A stretch of 64,000 bases of DNA, taken from positions 133,884 to 197,883 of the forward strand of contig NZ_JABFAU010000007.1 in NCBI RefSeq assembly GCF_017168335.1, written 5' to 3'. The DNA is from Rhodococcus sp. KRD162 (GTDB lineage Bacteria > Actinomycetota > Actinomycetes > Mycobacteriales > Mycobacteriaceae). The first letter of the stretch is position 1. Every line of letters begins with the position of its first letter. A model generated the notes under the pieces. The model was not told where the DNA came from. It searched no databases and saw only the letters and a program-made list of their open reading frames with translations. Shown one piece after another: positions 59,384 through 64,000 of this stretch. Both the position numbers and the translations under genes were made by a program.

Positions 59384-60946
59384 CTACTCCGACGCGCTCG
59401 CGGTGGCCGGCCCGGCATCGGCGGAGGATCCACTGGACCGGCGGCGTCTGCGGCGACGCGGAGCGGTCTTGGTGGTCGTGTCCGATGCAGAATCTCCTGC
59501 GCCGCCCTCGGGGGCACCCGACGCGGCGGCGGTTGCGGACTCGGTGGAACCGGACGCCTTCTGGCTGTCCTGCCCGGCGCGGGTACGTCGACGACTGCGC
59601 GAGCGGCGCGGCTTGGTCGGCGTGGACGGGTCGGCTGCCGTCGACGCGGCGCCTGCCGTGCTGTCGCCGTCCGACTCCTCCGACGCGCGCGACGGTTCCT
59701 TGCGCATGGTGCCGGTGGCATCGGCAGGGATACCGAGGTCGGTGAACAGGTGAGGCGAGCTCGAGTACGTCTCGAGCGGATCCGGCATGCCGAGATCGAG
59801 GGCCTTGTCGATCAGTTGCCAGCGCGGAATGTCGTCCCAGTCGACGAGGGTGACTGCGATACCGGTACGTCCGGCACGGCCGGTACGGCCGATCCGGTGC
59901 ACGTAGGTCTTCTCGTCCTCGGGGCACTGGTAGTTGATGACGTGCGTGACATCGTCGATGTCGATACCGCGAGCCGCGACGTCGGTTGCAACCAAGACGT
60001 CGATCTTGCCGGTGCGAAAGGCCTTGAGTGCCTTCTCGCGCTGGACCTGGCCGAGGTCACCGTGTACGGCACCGACGGAGTAGCCGCGCTCGGACAGTTC
60101 GTCCGCGACCTTCTGCGCGGTGCGCTTGGTGCGGGTGAACACCATGGTTGCTCCGCGTCCCTCGGCCTTGAGTACCTTGGCGACCATCTCGACCTTGTCG
60201 AGTGCGTGCGCCCGGTAGACATGCTGGGCGGTGCGATCGTGGACCGCCGAGGACTCCGCCTCTTCGGCGCGGATGTGCGTGGGCTGCGTGAGGAATGTGC
60301 GGGCCAATGTGATGATCGGCCCGGGCATCGTTGCCGAGAAGAGCATCGTCTGGCGCTTGTCGGGCACCATGCCGAGGATGCGTTCGATATCGGGCAGGAA
60401 TCCGAGGTCGAGCATCTCGTCGGCCTCGTCGAGTACCAGGACGCCGATCTTGCCGAGGATCAGATGGTTCTGCTTGGCGAGGTCGAGCAGTCGGCCGGGC
60501 GTACCGACGACGACGTCCACGCCTTTCTGCAGCGCGCTGATCTGTGCCTCGTACGGCCGACCGCCGTAGATGGACAGCACCTTGACCGGACCGTTCGCAC
60601 CGCTGAGGTACTTCGAGGCGTTCTCGAGGTCGGAGCTGACCTGGACGCACAGTTCTCGGGTCGGCACGATGACGAGCGCGCGCGGCGTGCCGTCGAGCGG
60701 GGTGGTTCCGGAGTTGTCGGTGGCCAGGCGATGCAGAAGAGGTACTCCGAAGCCGAAGGTCTTGCCCATTCCGGTGCGCGCCTGACCGATGAGGTCGTCG
60801 CCGGCGATGGCGAGTGGCAGCGTCAACTCCTGAATGGCGAAGGTTCGCTCGATTCCCATTTCGGACAGCGCCCGAACGATGGAGGCGTCCACGTTCAGTT
60901 CGGCGAATGTGGGAGGTACGTGAGTGTCGTCCAGTTGTGCCGACAT
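59384..60946 (-). CDS. rhlE: DEAD-box RNA helicase (RhlE-like)
   Basis: This 520-aa helicase unwinds RNA. Motifs are Q (FAIQELTLPLAI), I (ARTGMGKT), Ia (PTRELCVQV), II (VLDEADEMLDLGF), III (FSATM), V (DVAARGIDID) and VI (HRIGRTGRAGRTG). The C-terminal 110 residues are basic and low-complexity (KPRRSRSRRRTRAG, APRRRRRRRSSG), typical for RNA anchoring. ATG 60946 is chosen; the frame is open upstream to a TTG at 61072, so an N-terminal extension is possible. A promoter-like TAATGT lies about 220 bp upstream, giving a long leader. Confidence 0.92.
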   Translation of the reverse strand: MSAQLDDTHVPPTFAELNVDASIVRALSEMGIERTFAIQELTLPLAIAGDDLIGQARTGMGKTFGFGVPLLHRLATDNSGTTPLDGTPRALVIVPTRELCVQVSSDLENASKYLSGANGPVKVLSIYGGRPYEAQISALQKGVDVVVGTPGRLLDLAKQNHLILGKIGVLVLDEADEMLDLGFLPDIERILGMVPDKRQTMLFSATMPGPIITLARTFLTQPTHIRAEEAESSAVHDRTAQHVYRAHALDKVEMVAKVLKAEGRGATMVFTRTKRTAQKVADELSERGYSVGAVHGDLGQVQREKALKAFRTGKIDVLVATDVAARGIDIDDVTHVINYQCPEDEKTYVHRIGRTGRAGRTGIAVTLVDWDDIPRWQLIDKALDLGMPDPLETYSSSPHLFTDLGIPADATGTMRKEPSRASEESDGDSTAGAASTAADPSTPTKPRRSRSRRRTRAGQDSQKASGSTESATAAASGAPEGGAGDSASDTTTKTAPRRRRRRRSSGSSADAGPATASASE

Positions 60947-61165
60947 CGTCGTGTCGCCGGTCTCGGATTCTTGGTCGATGACTATCTTGCTCAGGGGACT
61001 GCCTTCCTCGTGGTCGAACGTACGCACAAGGAAGGGCACAGGCCTATTGCCGGCCGAAGTCGATGCCCTCAATCCGATGTGATGTCGCCGTCAGCCTCAG
61101 CGCGGCCACGGACTGTGACGTCCGCTGCGGCGAAGCTGTCGAGGCGACCCGGATCAGGTGCGCAC

Positions 61166-61171
61166 ACATTA
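61166..61171 (-). promoter_or_regulatory. -10 element of rhlE (TAATGT), long leader
   Basis: On the minus strand TAATGT would start transcription near 61159, about 213 nt before the ATG. The rest of the 60947-61319 gap shows no gene. Confidence 0.45.
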
Positions 61172-61319
61172 TCGATGATCATCGCGTGTTCTTTCGGTCC
61201 GTTTCATCGGTCCGCGAGCGACGATCGGGTTCCATGGTAGCTTGCCGAACCGAATTCTCCATCGTCGCCCGGTGACGGCAGGTCCTGCGCGCGCTGCGAC
61301 GGGGCATCGCACACGGGAC

Positions 61320-61325
61320 TACGAT
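61320..61325 (+). promoter_or_regulatory. -10 element of the ferritin-like gene (TACGAT)
   Basis: TACGAT lies 8 nt before ATG 61334, pointing to a leaderless mRNA. Another hexamer, TAGCTT, is at 61238-61243. Confidence 0.45.
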
Positions 61326-61333
61326 TGCCAGCC

Positions 61334-62086
61334 ATGGGACCCCACTCGTCGGAGCCGTCGTCCGTAGCTGCATCCACCACGTTCGCCGGGTCGGCAGGTT
61401 CGACCGAACCTGGCCCGCCCAGCACCCGCATCGAACCTGCCATCGCACATGATCACCCCGGAGTGCCCGATCTGTTCGCGGTGCTCGCGTACGGCGAGAT
61501 CTCGGCGTTCTACCGGCTGGCCGAGGACGCCAGGATGGCACCGTCACTCGAGGGCCGGGTGGCCCTGGCCAGCATGGCGGCAGCGGAGATGAGTCACTTC
61601 GAGACCCTGGAGCGGGCGCTGTCGGACCGCGGACTCGACGTGTACGCCTCGATGTCACCGTTCGCGCGGGCGCTCGACGACTACCACGCGTCCACGACGC
61701 CCTCGACGTGGTTGGAGTCCCTCGTCAAGGCCTATGTCGGCGACGGAATCGCAGCCGACTTCTATCGGCAGATCGCGCACAGCCTCGACCCGGACGTGGC
61801 GGATATCGTTCGCGATGTGCTCGCCGAGACCGGCCACTCGGAATTCGTCGTGCACGAGGTATCGGATCGAGTGCGCGCGAGCACCCAGGACAAGGCACGC
61901 CTGATGCTGTGGGGTCGGCGTCTGCTGGGCGAGGCCATCACCCAGGCACAGTTCGTGCTCGCGCAGCGAGATTCGTTGACCGATCTCGTCATCTCCGCAT
62001 CGGGCGACCTCAACGGGGTCGTTGCCCTGTTCGATCGAATGCAGGAACAGCATTCCGAACGCATGTCCTCGCTCGGCCTGGACTGA
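61334..62086 (+). CDS. Ferritin-like-fold protein
   Basis: This 250-aa protein (Rv3210c-like) has an N-terminal disordered stretch of about 40 residues followed by a four-helix bundle: LFAVLAYGEISAFYRLAEDA, ASMAAAEMSHFETLERALS and LAETGHSEFVVHEV, with Glu/His pairs (EMSHFE, ETGHSEF) that could bind two metals. It resembles the tRNA-(MiaE)-type ferritin-like family, but the precise reaction is unknown. ATG 61334 follows TACGAT 8 nt upstream. Confidence 0.82.
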   Translation: MGPHSSEPSSVAASTTFAGSAGSTEPGPPSTRIEPAIAHDHPGVPDLFAVLAYGEISAFYRLAEDARMAPSLEGRVALASMAAAEMSHFETLERALSDRGLDVYASMSPFARALDDYHASTTPSTWLESLVKAYVGDGIAADFYRQIAHSLDPDVADIVRDVLAETGHSEFVVHEVSDRVRASTQDKARLMLWGRRLLGEAITQAQFVLAQRDSLTDLVISASGDLNGVVALFDRMQEQHSERMSSLGLD

Positions 62087-62151
62087 CCCGCCCACGCCCG
62101 GTGTTCGCTGACAGCACAGGGCTGCGGGCGCAGTGAGTGAGCCCGCTGCAC

Positions 62152-62157
62152 TAGCCT
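62152..62157 (+). promoter_or_regulatory. -10 element of the DUF3107 gene (TAGCCT)
   Basis: TAGCCT gives a leader of about 30 nt before GTG 62195, which carries a Shine-Dalgarno sequence (GGAGGT at 62184-62189). Confidence 0.45.
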
Positions 62158-62194
62158 GGCGTGAGCAGAGTTGTCGAGAGTTCGGAGGTTGACC

Positions 62195-62422
62195 GTGGAG
62201 GTCAAGATCGGTGTTTCGGAGAGTTCCCGTGAGCTCGTCGTGAACAGCACGCAGTCCCCGGCCGAGGTCGAAGCGCTCGTATCGACCGCCTTCGCCGGTA
62301 AGGACGGAGTGCTGTCTTTGGAGGACGAGAAGGGACGCAAGTTCTTGATCCAGGCCGCCAAGGTGTCGTACGTCGAGATCGGCCCGTCCGATGCTCGGAA
62401 GGTCGGGTTCGCGACCGCCTGA
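62195..62422 (+). CDS. DUF3107 family protein (TB9.4-like)
   Basis: This 75-aa protein (Rv3208A-like) is conserved in actinobacteria: VEVKIGVSESSRELVVNS, LSLEDEKGRKFLIQAAKVSYVEIG. It is probably a single alpha/beta domain; function unknown. GTG 62195 is fixed by GGAGGT with a 5-nt spacer. It converges on the TetR gene across a strong terminator. Confidence 0.9.
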   Translation: MEVKIGVSESSRELVVNSTQSPAEVEALVSTAFAGKDGVLSLEDEKGRKFLIQAAKVSYVEIGPSDARKVGFATA

Positions 62423-62439
62423 AACTGCCAGGAAACGCA

Positions 62440-62479
62440 CCGCACGCCCCTGACTCGGATTCGAGTCGGGGGCGTGCGG
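62440..62479. terminator. Bidirectional terminator between DUF3107 and TetR genes
   Basis: An 18-bp stem (62440-62457 and 62462-62479) has one G-T pair and a GATT loop. It lies between convergent stops. Confidence 0.85.
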
Positions 62480-62502
62480 CGTTGGATGAGGTGTACGACG
62501 CG

Positions 62503-63267
<765 letters not shown>

Positions 63268-63363
63268 TCACGGGTAACGATACTCGTGGTCGTCAGCACC
63301 ATCGGAATCCCGGGTGATGGCGATGAAATGCGAGATTGCCGAAACCGATCGAGAGGTTTGTTC

Positions 63364-63398
63364 GTATGATGATTTCATACCTGGAACCCGATAGTTCC
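63364..63398. promoter_or_regulatory. Two adjacent dyads between the TetR and DUF3152 genes
   Basis: GTATGA-TGATT-TCATAC (63364-63380) and GGAAC-CCGATA-GTTCC (63383-63398) are perfect palindromes 2 bp apart. They are candidate binding sites for the adjacent TetR protein. The rest of 63157-63455 shows no gene. Confidence 0.5.
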
Positions 63399-63455
63399 GT
63401 TGCCGTTTTCGGCGTGCCGAGCGGCGGGCGGCAAGGATTGTGAGATTGTGATCGA

Positions 63456-64000
63456 GTGACTGACCGAGGCGGGCCGCGCATTCGCGGTGGTGTGCCGTCG
63501 GGCGGTGTCGACGACGAGTACGGAGATCGGACGGACGGCTTCCCTCGCACGGTGGGAAGCCGGGGTTCGCATCAACCCCTCCGCGCGCAGTGGGACCCGA
63601 CGCAACGCGAGGTCAAACAACGCAGTTCTCGGCCCGATCGTGACGTACGCAAGCAGAGCAGGTTGGGCAAATTCGCCTCGACGTACGGATGGCGCGCGTA
63701 TGCGGTGCCGATCCTGATCGTGGTCACCGGTCTCGTCGTGGTCGATGCTGTGCGCACCGGCGAGCCCATTACCGGTAACGCAGTGCAGAGCACGGATGTC
63801 GATCCCGGGTTCGGCACCCTCAGCGGAGATACGACGTCGGGCACCGGAATCATCGGCGTGCCCCCGCAGGCCGATGGCAACTTCGCGTCGTCGGTGCCCT
63901 CGGGCGAGCTTCCCGACGGCGGTCCGTTCACGGTTCAGGGTGCCCAGACCTGGCACATCGTGTCCGGTACCACCGATCAGGTGGGGCAGGGGACCGAGCG
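63456..64000 (+). CDS. DUF3152 membrane-anchored protein (3' end outside window)
   Basis: The GTG at 63456 opens a frame that runs to the right window edge (181 complete codons, no stop). The protein begins MTDRGGPRIRGGVPSGGVDD, has a 75-residue basic cytoplasmic part, one membrane helix near residues 89-105 (VPILIVVTGLVVVDAV) and an extracytoplasmic part ending GGPFTVQGAQTWHIVSGTT, which is the start of a DUF3152 domain, a zincin-like fold found in actinobacteria. It is divergent from the TetR gene, as in mycobacteria (Rv3207c-Rv3208). Confidence 0.82.
   Translation, partial: MTDRGGPRIRGGVPSGGVDDEYGDRTDGFPRTVGSRGSHQPLRAQWDPTQREVKQRSSRPDRDVRKQSRLGKFASTYGWRAYAVPILIVVTGLVVVDAVRTGEPITGNAVQSTDVDPGFGTLSGDTTSGTGIIGVPPQADGNFASSVPSGELPDGGPFTVQGAQTWHIVSGTTDQVGQGTE

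Noticed and set aside
63361..63398. A tRNA or small RNA gene in the terminal gap
   Set aside because: The palindromes are too short and no cloverleaf or terminator structure was found.

Overview
The window is a 64 kb stretch of a high-GC actinobacterial chromosome, almost certainly from a mycolic-acid-containing genus close to Rhodococcus. Gene content and order support this: F420 biosynthesis (fbiAB), dTDP-rhamnose and rhamnosyl linker genes (rmlD, wbbL), an LCP ligase, mtrA-mtrB-lpqB, whiB1, whiB2, the sigH-rshA redox switch, an AlkB alkane hydroxylase and DesA3-type desaturases. From memory, the order follows Mycobacterium tuberculosis from about Rv3280 down to Rv3207c, with local losses and gains. 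The genus is an inference; the sequence alone does not fix the species.

1-4123: the right part of a tniA-tniB-tniQ (Tn5053/Tn7-like) transposon, cut by the left window edge. It has inserted into the acyl-CoA carboxylase gene accD5, leaving only about 88 N-terminal codons next to birA. 4207-11422: birA, a PH-domain membrane protein, a two-component system, a GtrA-like protein, purK-purE, a small HExxH protein and a TIGR03089 protein. 11494-25214: envelope sugar and cofactor genes (LCP ligase, rmlD, wbbL, manB, NUDIX, fbiB-fbiA, whiB2, pmmA, manA). 25358-28229: an APC permease and alkB, without the usual rubredoxin genes. 28318-39496: sahH, tmk, mtrA-mtrB-lpqB, comF, hpf and secA1.

39531-46328 is a lipid block: an Rv3235-like protein, a WS/DGAT-type acyltransferase with an altered active-site motif, a DUF6912 protein, a ferredoxin-type reductase and two tandem acyl-CoA desaturases. 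The reductase and both desaturases share an operator-like palindrome. 46382-52750: rsgA, aroA, ybaK, sigH-rshA with an apparent self-activated promoter and a second internal start, the tiny ribosomal protein bL37, a biotin/lipoyl carrier, pdtaS and whiB1 with a CRP-like site. 53011-64000: a lipid kinase, small membrane protein, GNAT, gpm2, MFS pump, ParA, a beta-propeller protein, a RhlE-like helicase, a ferritin-like protein, DUF3107, a TetR regulator and the start of a DUF3152 protein.

A recurrent feature is TANNNT -10 hexamers 6-8 nt upstream of GTG or ATG starts that lack a Shine-Dalgarno sequence. Many of these genes are therefore probably transcribed as leaderless mRNAs. I saw no tRNA, rRNA, CRISPR array or replication origin. 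The best candidates for something new are the transposon-disrupted accD5, a 25-bp dispersed repeat that expanded in frame inside purE, the desaturase operator set and the two-start sigH arrangement.
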